Part shown: in pieces, positions 1 through 7,380 of the stretch
Layout of the letters: every line of letters starts with the position of its first letter
Numbering within the stretch: the stretch's first letter is position 1
Origin: Rubellimicrobium sp.
GTDB taxonomy: Bacteria > Pseudomonadota > Alphaproteobacteria > Rhodobacterales > Rhodobacteraceae
Assembly: GCA_020852925.1 (NCBI GenBank)
Contig: JADYZU010000027.1
Location: forward strand, 62,001 to 126,000
Length of the DNA stretch: 64,000 bases
Direction: 5' to 3'
The notes under the pieces: model-generated
Database searches by the model: none
Told to the model about the DNA's origin: nothing
What the model saw: the letters and a program-made list of their open reading frames with translations, nothing else
Made by a program: the position numbers and the translations under genes

Positions 1-1
1 C

Positions 2-106
2 GAAGCGGCCGGGCGGCTGACGCGCGTGCTCGAGGCGTGGTTTTCCGACCATTTCCGCAGCCATGACGCGCGGTTGCACCGGCAGCTTGGCCCGCACGAC
101 CACTGA
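2..106 (+). CDS. Bacteriohemerythrin-like protein, C-terminal fragment
   Basis: The window opens inside a reading frame that gives 34 residues before a TGA stop. The piece contains W-x3-H followed by H-x4-D (WFSDH, then HFRSHD), the last diiron-ligand helix of bacterial hemerythrins. Hemerythrins bind O2 at a non-heme diiron site in a four-helix bundle and act in oxygen sensing or delivery. The upstream ligands lie outside the window, so the call rests on one motif. A heme protein gene follows 165 bases downstream on the same strand. Confidence 0.55.
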   Translation, partial: EAAGRLTRVLEAWFSDHFRSHDARLHRQLGPHDH

Positions 107-121
107 GGCGCGGGATCGGGC

Positions 122-190
122 CGGGGGCGGGGGGCGCTGCCCCCCGGGCCCTGCGGGCCTCCCCCCGGGGTATTTGGGCAAAGATGAAGG
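122..190. repeat. G/C-rich intergenic hairpin element, REP-like
   Basis: Just after the hemerythrin-like stop codon there is a perfect hairpin at 129-145 (arms GGGGGGC and GCCCCCC, three-base loop). It is followed by a C-rich run and the string CCCCGGGGTATTTGGGC at about 163-179. From memory, closely similar strings recur between genes in Rhodobacteraceae genomes, where they may act as terminators or REP-like units. A partial echo (CCCCGGGGTATT) occurs near 29960 in front of rplU. The role is inferred. Confidence 0.4.
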
Positions 191-271
191 GGGGCGCCGG
201 TTGCGTTTGTCGAGCCGGGGATGCATCTTTGTCGCGGGCCGGCGGGCGGCCCTGCCATGTGGAGGAATACC

Positions 272-496
272 ATGTCCGACTGGTTGCCAAGCCTGATCAC
301 CAGCACGCCGCAGGAGGGCTCTGACCTGGCGGTGAAGCTGTCGCGGGTGGCGGTGAAGCTGACCCAGCCCGATGCCGCCATGCGCGAGCGGCTGCGGCCC
401 GATTACGCCGACGACGCCGATTCGCTGATCGCGGTGAGCCAGGTGGTGGCGACGAATTTCGCCACGGTGGCGGCGGCCAACAACTACTGGCGCTGA
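272..496 (+). CDS. Hexameric tyrosine-coordinated heme protein (HTHP)
   Basis: This is a 74-residue protein. The ATG at 272 follows a GGAGG-type ribosome binding site at 261-265. The sequence fits the small HTHP family: an N-terminal WLPSL block, an LAVKLSR helix, a TQPDA turn, a central LRPDY, and an AANNYW tail. HTHPs form hexamers with one heme per chain, ligated by a tyrosine (Tyr45 in the described family member), and show peroxidase and catalase activity. Here the tyrosine of RPDY is also residue 45. No signal peptide is visible, so it is probably cytoplasmic. Its 3' end overlaps the end of the convergent LysR gene by 13 bases. Confidence 0.8.
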   Translation: MSDWLPSLITSTPQEGSDLAVKLSRVAVKLTQPDAAMRERLRPDYADDADSLIAVSQVVATNFATVAAANNYWR

Positions 497-1443
497 GCGT
501 CTTCGGGCGCGGGGGCGAGCGTGGCCGCGGTGCGCCGCAGGCAATCGACGAAGAGCGCGGCCGCCGCCGACAGGCGGTCGCCGCGGCGCATGGTGATGCC
601 GATCGGGCGGCGCGTGGCCGGCAGGTCGACCGGCAGGATGGCGACATGGCCGGCGGCGGCCTCGGTCCGGGCGACCTGCACCGGCAGGATGCCGATGAGG
701 TCGGTGTCCTCGATCAGGGCGCGCACCGTCAGGAGCGAGACCGATTCGACGACCGGGCGCGGCGGCGCCAGGCCGGCGTCGCTGAAGGCGCGCTGGAACT
801 GGTGGCGCAGCAGCGTCTGTTCATGCGGCAGCACCCAGCCGTAACCGGTGGTATCGGCCAGCGTCGGCGCCCCCGTGCCGAGCAGCGGATGGCCGGGGCG
901 CACCAGCAGGCAGGCGTGATCGTCGATCAGGTATTCCTGGCTGAGATCGGCGCGTTCGCGGAATTCGGGCAGCCGGCCGATGGTCAGGTCGAGTTCGCCC
1001 GAGCGCAGCGCCGGCAGGAGCACGTCGTCGGTGGCCTCGAGGACGCGGAAGCTGACCCCGGGGCGTTCGCGGTGCAAGGTGGCGATGGCGCGCGGCAGCA
1101 CATCGGCCGAGGCGGCAAGCAGCGTGCCCACCGCCACCCGCCCGCCGCTGCCGTCGCGCAGGTCGGCAAGGTCATGCGCGGTGCGCCCCAGTTGCGCCAG
1201 CAGCAGCCGCGCGTTTTCTGCCAGCGCCGCGCCCATGGGGGCGGTGACCACGCCGCGGTTGGTGCGGGTGAAGAGTTCGGCGCCCACCAGCGATTCGACC
1301 TCCTGGAGGGCCTTGGTCACCGCGGATTGCGACATGTTCAGCGCCTGCGCCGCCCGCACCAGCGAATGGCCCCGGTCGACCGCGACGACAAGGCGCAGGT
1401 GCCGGAAGGTGAGGCGTTGCGCGATCTGGCTGGCGATATCCAT
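484..1443 (-). CDS. LysR-family transcriptional regulator (divergent from kynU)
   Basis: The N-terminal winged helix-turn-helix (about residues 5-65, with RHLRLVVAVDRGHSLVRAA and SQSAVTKALQEVE) is typical of LysR proteins. It is followed by a two-lobed effector domain, giving 319 residues from the ATG at 1443. An ATG seven codons upstream (1464) is possible but sits in the likely promoter. The gene is transcribed away from kynureninase with about 100 bases between the starts, the usual LysR-target arrangement, so control of kynU is the simplest inference. The N-terminus resembles the PcaQ/CbL-like subgroup, which often senses aromatic catabolites. The effector is unknown. Confidence 0.9.
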   Translation of the reverse strand: MDIASQIAQRLTFRHLRLVVAVDRGHSLVRAAQALNMSQSAVTKALQEVESLVGAELFTRTNRGVVTAPMGAALAENARLLLAQLGRTAHDLADLRDGSGGRVAVGTLLAASADVLPRAIATLHRERPGVSFRVLEATDDVLLPALRSGELDLTIGRLPEFRERADLSQEYLIDDHACLLVRPGHPLLGTGAPTLADTTGYGWVLPHEQTLLRHQFQRAFSDAGLAPPRPVVESVSLLTVRALIEDTDLIGILPVQVARTEAAAGHVAILPVDLPATRRPIGITMRRGDRLSAAAALFVDCLRRTAATLAPAPEDAQRQ

Positions 1444-1544
1444 GGCGGTATTCCGTTGCCTCATGTCCGGGGGCGATCATATTCACTTGCGGCGATGGGA
1501 GACAATGTGTTCCCTGCGCGCAAACCACGACCGAGGAGCAAGCG

Positions 1545-2795
1545 ATGACCCAAGCCCCCCTGACGCGCGCCGATTGCGAGGCGATGGACCGCGCCGATCC
1601 CCTCGCCGGCAAGCGCGGCGATTTTGCCCTGCCCGAGGGCGTGATCTATCTGGACGGCAATTCCCTCGGGGCGCTGCCGCGGCGCGTGGTCGGGCGGATG
1701 CAGGCGGCGGTGGCCGAGGAATGGGGCAACGGTCTCATCCGGTCGTGGAACGATGCCGACTGGTATCTGGCGCCGCAGCGCACCGGCGCCGCCATCGCCC
1801 GGCTGATCGGGGCCGATGCGGACGAGGTGATCGCCTGCGATTCCACTTCGGTCAACCTGTTCAAGGTGCTGATGGGCGCGCTGCGGCAGCAGCAGGGGCG
1901 CGGCACCGTCCTGTCCGAGAACGGCAATTTCCCGACCGATGTCTATGTCTCGCAGCGGGTGTGCGACCAGGCGGGCCGGACCCTTGTCACGGTCGATCCG
2001 GCCGAGGTGCCCGCGGCCATCGCCCGCATCGGCGCCGATCTGGCGGTGGTCCATCTGACGCAGGTGAACTACAAGACCGGGCGGCTTTACGACATGGCGG
2101 CGATCACCAGGGCCGCGCATGACGTGGGCGCGCTGGTGGTGTGGGATCTGTGCCATTCGGCGGGAACGGTGCCGGTGGACCTGAACGGCTGCGCGGCCGA
2201 TTTCGCGGTCGGCTGCGGCTATAAGTACCTGAACGGCGGGCCGGGCGCGCCGGCCTTTGTCTATGTCGCGCGCCGCCATGTCGCGGATTTCTGGCAGCCG
2301 ATCTCGGGCTGGCACGGCCATGCGCGGCCCTTTGCCTTTGGCCATGACTATGCGCCCGATCCGGGGATCGCGCGGATGCTGGTGGGCACGGCGTCGCAAC
2401 TCGGGCTGATCGCGCTCGAGGAAGCGCTGAAGGTGTTCGAGGACGTGGACATGCAGGCGCTGCGGCGCAAGGGGCAGGCGCTTGGCGATCTCTTCATCCG
2501 GCTGGTCGAGCAGGAGTTGGGCGGGCACGGGTTCGGCCTTGCCTCGCCGCGCGATGCGGCCGAGCGGGGGTCGCAGGTGTCGCTGACCCATCCCGAGGGC
2601 TATGCCATCATGCAGGCGGTGATCGCGCGGGGGGCGATCGGGGATTTCCGCGCGCCCGACATCCTGCGCTTCGGCTTTGCCGGGCTTTACATCGGCCATG
2701 CCGACATCTGGGACGCGGTGGCGATCCTGCGCGAGGTGATGGACGGCCGGCTGTGGGACACGCCCGAGTTCCGCGCGAAGAAGGCCGTGACCTGA
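1545..2795 (+). CDS. kynU: Kynureninase
   Basis: This is a 416-residue PLP enzyme of the aspartate aminotransferase fold that cleaves L-kynurenine to anthranilate and alanine (or 3-hydroxykynurenine to 3-hydroxyanthranilate). Visible marks are YLDGNSLG near residue 40, the substrate and PLP region WDLCHSAG, and CGYKYLNGGPG, in which Lys227 is the Schiff-base lysine. This is the same number as in the well-studied Pseudomonas enzyme. Length is normal for the family. The start follows a GAGGAG ribosome binding site. A divergent LysR lies upstream and a strong hairpin follows. Its product can feed the 3-hydroxyanthranilate dioxygenase encoded 4 kb downstream on the same strand. Confidence 0.96.
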   Translation: MTQAPLTRADCEAMDRADPLAGKRGDFALPEGVIYLDGNSLGALPRRVVGRMQAAVAEEWGNGLIRSWNDADWYLAPQRTGAAIARLIGADADEVIACDSTSVNLFKVLMGALRQQQGRGTVLSENGNFPTDVYVSQRVCDQAGRTLVTVDPAEVPAAIARIGADLAVVHLTQVNYKTGRLYDMAAITRAAHDVGALVVWDLCHSAGTVPVDLNGCAADFAVGCGYKYLNGGPGAPAFVYVARRHVADFWQPISGWHGHARPFAFGHDYAPDPGIARMLVGTASQLGLIALEEALKVFEDVDMQALRRKGQALGDLFIRLVEQELGGHGFGLASPRDAAERGSQVSLTHPEGYAIMQAVIARGAIGDFRAPDILRFGFAGLYIGHADIWDAVAILREVMDGRLWDTPEFRAKKAVT

Positions 2796-2847
2796 GGGCC
2801 GTGGCCCGGAGGCCGTGACCCGCAGGCGGATCGCCGCGGGACAGGGA

Positions 2848-2879
2848 AAGGCCCGGCCCCTGATCGGGGGCCGGGCCTT
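2848..2879. terminator. Bidirectional hairpin between kynU and the LVIVD gene
   Basis: A 13-base-pair perfect stem, AAGGCCCGGCCCC paired with GGGGCCGGGCCTT around a six-base loop, lies between the two convergent stop codons. The stem ends in AA/TT, giving a short T end on either strand. It probably terminates both transcripts. Confidence 0.75.
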
Positions 2880-2905
2880 GCGCTTTCGCCGGGGCCGCGC
2901 GGGGA

Positions 2906-4654
2906 TCAGTCGCGGGGCGGCCAGACCGCCTCGGGGGTGCCGGTCATCGGTTCGCCCAGCAGCGGGGTCGAGAGGGCATAGACCCCGCCCACCGTGACCA
3001 GCCAGATGATGTTGCGGTCATATTCGGTGAAGATCGCGAAGGCGGCGTTGTCGAAGGTCCAGTCCGGCATCTCCTCGGTCGTGGGGAAGCGCGGCACGAA
3101 ATAGCCGGCGATCGAGGGGGCGGTCGGGTCGGTCACGTCGAACAGCTGAAGCCCGGCGTTGTAGAACGCATAGGGCAGGATGCCCTGGGCGTGGTCGCCC
3201 GGCTGGAACATGCCGCCCGAGCGTTTCGGCCCGAAGCTGCCGCCGCGCTGGCAGTAGTCGGTGAAGCCTGCCCCTTCGGGCGGCACCGGGCGCGGCAGGG
3301 TGGCGACGATCTCCATCGCCGCGGGATCGCGGGCGTCGACGACGTAGATGTCCTTGTAGGGTTCGTAGCAGTTCGGGTTCATCGGATAGCCGTTGGTGAA
3401 CACGAACCCGGTGCGGGCATACTGGCTCACATCGACGCTGTCGAATTCGGTGCCGGCGAAGGAAGGCGGGGTATTCAGATGCCCGGCGATGGCGGGATGG
3501 GCCGGGTCGGTCAGGTCGAAGGAGTAGAGGCCAAGCCCGGCCATGCCGCCGAAGGCGACGGTGCCGCCGTCCTCGACCGGTTCGGGCAGGAAGGGGGCCA
3601 TGCGCGCGCCCATCCACGAGGTGCGGTTGCCCGCGCGCGGATTCATGAGCCAGGCGGCCTCGCTCTCGGGGTCGCCCACCACCTGACCGGGGACGGTGAT
3701 CTGTTCGACAAAGACCGGATTGGCCGGGTCCGACATGTCCCAGACCTGATAGCCCGGCGAATGCAGGTAATCGGGATAGTCGGTCAGCGCATAGTCATCC
3801 GTGGGCGCGGCGGCGAGATACATGTATTGCCCGCCGAACCACGTCGGCGCATCGAGCGAGCCCGACCCCTCCTGTTCGCCGATCGGCGCGTCGGGGTGGC
3901 TGGTGTCGGTGGTGCGCTCGGCGATCAGTTCCCAGTCGCTGGGCAGGGGGCCGTTCATGCGATAGACGCGGAACCCCTTGAGCGAATTGTAGTGACGCAG
4001 GCTCTCGACCACGTCGGGCTGGCGCAGCTTGTCGGTCAGGAGGCCGAAGCGGCCGATCTCGTACGAGGCGACCACGACATTGGATTGCAGCGCCTCGGAC
4101 CAGGCGATGGTGATGCCGCCCCAGTAGTCCTGCACCGCGGCGGAATCGAAATCCTCGCTCGATCCGTCGGGGCCCCAGACGCCGCCCTCGGAATAGACCT
4201 CGGTCGCCTGCGCGGGGTCGGTCACGTCGAGGACGCGCATGTAGTCGCGGTCGTGGAAATACATGTAGCGGCGGCCGTCGAAATCGGCCACGTCAATCCA
4301 GGCATGCCAGGGCGAGGTGACATGCGGGTAGAAGGCGATCTCCTCGACGTTCGAGGCATAGGTGTTCTGGTCCCAGCCCTCGAGCTGCCCCTCGAACCGA
4401 GGCGCCCCGTCGTTCAGCGTGGTCGCCACCGGATGGGTAAAGACGCCGGTCGCCGCGTCATAGCCGTAATCGACGCCGGGCACCGCCTCGGGCGGGCTGC
4501 GGTCGTAGGTCAGCGCCAGCGCGGCGGCGATGTCGGGATCGTTCACCACGATCTCCTCGGGCAGTTCCTCGCCCCAGCCCTGAGCGTTCGCCATGCCCGC
4601 CATCAGCGCGGTCGTGGCCAGCAGCGTGATCTTCAATGTCCGTGACGGCATCAT
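2906..4654 (-). CDS. Secreted LVIVD-repeat beta-propeller protein
   Basis: A 582-residue exported protein is predicted. The N-terminus has a basic start, the hydrophobic stretch ITLLATTALMAGM and an ANAQG cleavage site, so it should be periplasmic. The body has at least five LVIVD-type blades, seen as repeated D-x-x-DP phrases (VLDVTDPAQ, VWDMSDPANP, SFDLTDPAHP, VVDARDPAA, LFDVTDPTAP). The start at 4654 is chosen for a GGGAGGAA ribosome binding site. The gene lies 122 bases downstream of a LysR gene on the same strand and between kynureninase and the 3-hydroxyanthranilate cluster. No catalytic residues can be assigned. A binding or scaffold role in that catabolism is only suggested by position. 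Confidence 0.8.
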   Translation of the reverse strand: MMPSRTLKITLLATTALMAGMANAQGWGEELPEEIVVNDPDIAAALALTYDRSPPEAVPGVDYGYDAATGVFTHPVATTLNDGAPRFEGQLEGWDQNTYASNVEEIAFYPHVTSPWHAWIDVADFDGRRYMYFHDRDYMRVLDVTDPAQATEVYSEGGVWGPDGSSEDFDSAAVQDYWGGITIAWSEALQSNVVVASYEIGRFGLLTDKLRQPDVVESLRHYNSLKGFRVYRMNGPLPSDWELIAERTTDTSHPDAPIGEQEGSGSLDAPTWFGGQYMYLAAAPTDDYALTDYPDYLHSPGYQVWDMSDPANPVFVEQITVPGQVVGDPESEAAWLMNPRAGNRTSWMGARMAPFLPEPVEDGGTVAFGGMAGLGLYSFDLTDPAHPAIAGHLNTPPSFAGTEFDSVDVSQYARTGFVFTNGYPMNPNCYEPYKDIYVVDARDPAAMEIVATLPRPVPPEGAGFTDYCQRGGSFGPKRSGGMFQPGDHAQGILPYAFYNAGLQLFDVTDPTAPSIAGYFVPRFPTTEEMPDWTFDNAAFAIFTEYDRNIIWLVTVGGVYALSTPLLGEPMTGTPEAVWPPRD

Positions 4655-4776
4655 TCCCGGTTCCTCCCGATTGCGGCGGGTGCCTCCCGCCCTTGGGGGC
4701 ATGAAATGCGCGGTTCGTCTTTCGACAAAGTGAATTGATCGGCTATGGATATGAGAGGGTGGAATACCGGACGGAT

Positions 4777-5715
4777 TCAGGCCCCGCCGCCGCGCTCGCC
4801 TCCGCGCTCGGCGCCCTCGGGGAAGGCCGCGCGCAATGTGTGGCGCAGGATCGGGCGGATCGCCTGCGTCGCGGGCGAGGGGGCGCGGTCGCGGGCGGTG
4901 ACGATGCGGATGTCGCGCACCACCGCCGGATCGGTCACCGGCAGCGCCAGGATCGGGCGGCCGTGGCGCGCGGCCAGCGAATAGGAGGGCAGCACCGCCA
5001 CACCCGCCCCGGCCTCGGCCAGTGCCAGCGCGGTGTGGATCTGATGCACCTCGAGCGCGGGACGCAGCGGCAGGCCCGCGCCGTCAAAGCCGAATTCGAC
5101 CAGAAGGCGGATGTTGCTCTCGCGGGTGAGGGCGATCAGCCGTTCCCCGGCCAGATCGGCCCAGGACAGGCTGTCGCGCCGCGCCAGCGGATGGCCGGCG
5201 GCAAAGAACGCCATGAGCCGGTCCTGCACCGCGCTTTGCCCCTCGAGGCCCGGTTCCCCGGCCGCGAAGGTGCCCACGCCCAGATCGGCCCGCCCGGCGA
5301 TGATCTGCTCGACGATGCGGTCGGTGGCCACGTCCTCGATCCGGATCTCGAGGCCGGGATGCAGGCGCGCGGCCTCGGCCAGCAGGCGCGGGCTGATCGC
5401 CGCGGCCAGCAGCGGCGGGGCGGCGATTCGCACCGCGCCGCGCGACAGCCGGCCCAGATCGCGCACCTCCTGCGCGGCACGGTCGATCTCGGCCAGACCC
5501 GAGAGCGCGCCGCGCGCGAACGCCTGCCCGGCCTCGGTCAGGTCCACCCGGCGCGTGGTGCGGTCGAACAGGCGCGTGCCCAGCAGCGCCTCGAGATCGC
5601 GCACCGCATGCGACAGGTTCGCCTGCGTCGTGCCGATCCGCTCCGCCGCGCGCGAGAAATTGCCGCATTCGACCACGGCGGCAAAGCATTCGATCTGGCG
5701 AAGGGTGGGGCGCAT
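4777..5715 (-). CDS. LysR-family transcriptional regulator (divergent from the DapA-like gene)
   Basis: A LysR protein of 312 residues from the ATG at 5715; an ATG at 5727 would add four residues. The helix-turn-helix is clear (LRQIECFAAVVECGNFSRAA, then TTQANLSHAVRDLEALLG), followed by a periplasmic-binding-like effector domain. The start at 5715 leaves a perfect 18-base dyad (5725-5742) just upstream, a good place for autoregulation. The divergent partner is the four-gene 3-hydroxyanthranilate cluster starting at 5835, the likely target. The LVIVD gene follows on the same strand. Confidence 0.9.
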   Translation of the reverse strand: MRPTLRQIECFAAVVECGNFSRAAERIGTTQANLSHAVRDLEALLGTRLFDRTTRRVDLTEAGQAFARGALSGLAEIDRAAQEVRDLGRLSRGAVRIAAPPLLAAAISPRLLAEAARLHPGLEIRIEDVATDRIVEQIIAGRADLGVGTFAAGEPGLEGQSAVQDRLMAFFAAGHPLARRDSLSWADLAGERLIALTRESNIRLLVEFGFDGAGLPLRPALEVHQIHTALALAEAGAGVAVLPSYSLAARHGRPILALPVTDPAVVRDIRIVTARDRAPSPATQAIRPILRHTLRAAFPEGAERGGERGGGA

Positions 5716-5724
5716 CGGGGGATC

Positions 5725-5742
5725 CATGAACTGACGTTCATG
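5725..5742. promoter_or_regulatory. Perfect dyad, candidate LysR operator
   Basis: The arms CATGAAC and GTTCATG flank TGAC, a perfect 7-4-7 inverted repeat. It lies in the divergent region between the LysR gene and the DapA-like gene, next to an AT-richer stretch (GAATATATCA). LysR proteins bind partly symmetric sites near their own promoters. The spacing differs by one base from the classic T-N11-A form, so the assignment is an inference from symmetry and place. Confidence 0.55.
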
Positions 5743-5834
5743 AATATATCACGCGACAATCGCTTTACGACTGGAATGATTGGGTGTCGGATGGGGCAGG
5801 GCCGGTCTTGCGGCCCTCAGCCGAGGGGGACGAC

Positions 5835-6791
5835 ATGCACCACGACCGCGCCAGCGCCAAATCCCGGTCCCGCGCCACGATGCGCGGCATCTGGGCGGCC
5901 GCGAATGTGCCCTTCCTCGCCTCGGGCGCGATCGACGAGGCCGGCTATCAGCGCAATGTCGAACATTGGGTTGCCGATCTGGGGATCGCGGGCCTGTTCG
6001 TCGCCGGCAAGCAGGGCGAGTGTTTCGCCATGTCGCTGGCCGAGCGCAAGCGCATGTTCGATCTGACCGTCGAGGCCGCCGCCGGGCGGGCGCAGACCAT
6101 CATGTCCTGTTCGGACCAGAACATGGATGTGGTGATCGACCTTGCGCGCCACGCGCAGTCCTGCGGCGCCGACCATATCGTGGTCCATGCCCCGGTCCTG
6201 CATTTCCAGAAGGCGCAGGACGAGACCCTGGTGAACTATTACAGCACCATCGCGGGCAAGGTGGACATCGGCATGGCGCTGTGGTCGCATCCCGACAGCG
6301 GCTATCTGATGAGCCCTGAACTCTGCGCGCGGCTGGCCGGAATCGACACCGTGGTGGCGATCAAGTATTCGGTGCCGCGCGACATGTATCGCCGCCTCAC
6401 CGAACTGGCGGGCGACCGCATCCTCGTCTCGACGGCAAGCGAGGAGGAATGGCTCGACAACATCATCGAACTGGGCTGGCAGCTCTATCTGTGTTCGTCG
6501 CCGCCCTATACCTATCAGACCCGGACGGACCGGCGGATGCACGAGTATACCGCCCTTGCCCTGGCCGGCCGGACCGACGAGGCGCGCGCCGTCTGGCAGA
6601 GCCTTGAACCCGTGCGCCGCGCCTTCCGCGACTCGCGCCCGCCCGAGAAGCCGCATGCGCATCAGAAATACTGGCAGGAACTTCTGGGTCAGACCGGCGG
6701 GCATGTGCGTGCGCCGCTGCTGGAACTGACCGAAGCGGAACGCCGCCGCACCCGCGAGGCGTTCGAATCCTGCGGTCTGCGCCTTGAGTGA
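5835..6791 (+). CDS. Atypical dihydrodipicolinate synthase-family lyase/aldolase
   Basis: A 318-residue (beta/alpha)8 protein of the DapA/N-acetylneuraminate lyase family. The ATG at 5835 has a GAGGGGG ribosome binding site. The Schiff-base lysine is present (AIKYS, Lys177). In place of the family's GTTGE it has GKQGE (58-62). The catalytic tyrosine region PYY is replaced by APVLH. The carboxylate-binding arginine of the P-S-R-T-G segment is missing (WSHPDSGY, 150-157). It is therefore unlikely to make dihydrodipicolinate and should act on another substrate by imine chemistry. It is the first gene of a run with haaO, an aspartate-dehydrogenase-like gene and an aldehyde dehydrogenase. A ring-cleavage product is the likely substrate, by inference only. 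Confidence 0.8.
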   Translation: MHHDRASAKSRSRATMRGIWAAANVPFLASGAIDEAGYQRNVEHWVADLGIAGLFVAGKQGECFAMSLAERKRMFDLTVEAAAGRAQTIMSCSDQNMDVVIDLARHAQSCGADHIVVHAPVLHFQKAQDETLVNYYSTIAGKVDIGMALWSHPDSGYLMSPELCARLAGIDTVVAIKYSVPRDMYRRLTELAGDRILVSTASEEEWLDNIIELGWQLYLCSSPPYTYQTRTDRRMHEYTALALAGRTDEARAVWQSLEPVRRAFRDSRPPEKPHAHQKYWQELLGQTGGHVRAPLLELTEAERRRTREAFESCGLRLE

Positions 6792-6831
6792 AGCCGACTG
6801 ATCCCGCAACCACCCCGAGGAGGAGGAGAGA

Positions 6832-7380
6832 ATGGGACGACTGAGTGCCTTCAATTTGAGCAAGTGGATCGACGAGCACCGCCACCTCCTCAAGCCGCCG
6901 GTCGGCAACCAGACCATCTGGAAGGATTCCGAGATGATCGTCATGGTGGTGGGCGGCCCCAACGTGCGCGCCGATTACCACGATGACCCGGTCGAGGAAT
7001 TCTTCTACCAGCTCGAGGGCGACATGCTGCTCAAGCTGCATGACCCGGCGACCGGCGATTTCTATGACGTGCCGATCCGCGAGGGCGAGATCTTCATGCT
7101 GCCGCCGCACATGCGCCATTCGCCGCAGCGGCCGCAGGCCGGCTCGATCGGGCTCGTGATCGAATCGCCGCGCCCCGAGGGGGTGCTCGATGCGATCGAA
7201 TGGTATTGCTTCGACTGCAACACCCGCGTCCACCGCGCCGAGATCGACCTGGAATCCATCGTCGACGACCTGCCGCCGATCTACGAGGCGTTCTACAACA
7301 ATCCCGCCGCCCGCGTCTGTCCGGGCTGTGGCGCGGTCCACCCCGGCAAGGTGCCGCCCGAGGGCTGGGTCAAGCTCTGA
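6832..7380 (+). CDS. nbaC: 3-hydroxyanthranilate 3,4-dioxygenase
   Basis: A 182-residue cupin enzyme that opens the ring of 3-hydroxyanthranilate to 2-amino-3-carboxymuconate 6-semialdehyde (ACMS) using Fe(II) and O2. The iron ligands can be placed by comparison with the Cupriavidus enzyme: His50 and Glu56 in DYHDDPVEE, and His96 in HSPQRP. The N-terminal WIDEHRHLLKPPVGN block matches bacterial members. The C-terminus keeps the rubredoxin-like site with two CxxC pairs (CFDC and CPGC). The start has a GAGGAGGAGGAG ribosome binding site. The stop overlaps the next start (TGATG), so the two are translationally coupled. Confidence 0.96.
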   Translation: MGRLSAFNLSKWIDEHRHLLKPPVGNQTIWKDSEMIVMVVGGPNVRADYHDDPVEEFFYQLEGDMLLKLHDPATGDFYDVPIREGEIFMLPPHMRHSPQRPQAGSIGLVIESPRPEGVLDAIEWYCFDCNTRVHRAEIDLESIVDDLPPIYEAFYNNPAARVCPGCGAVHPGKVPPEGWVKL

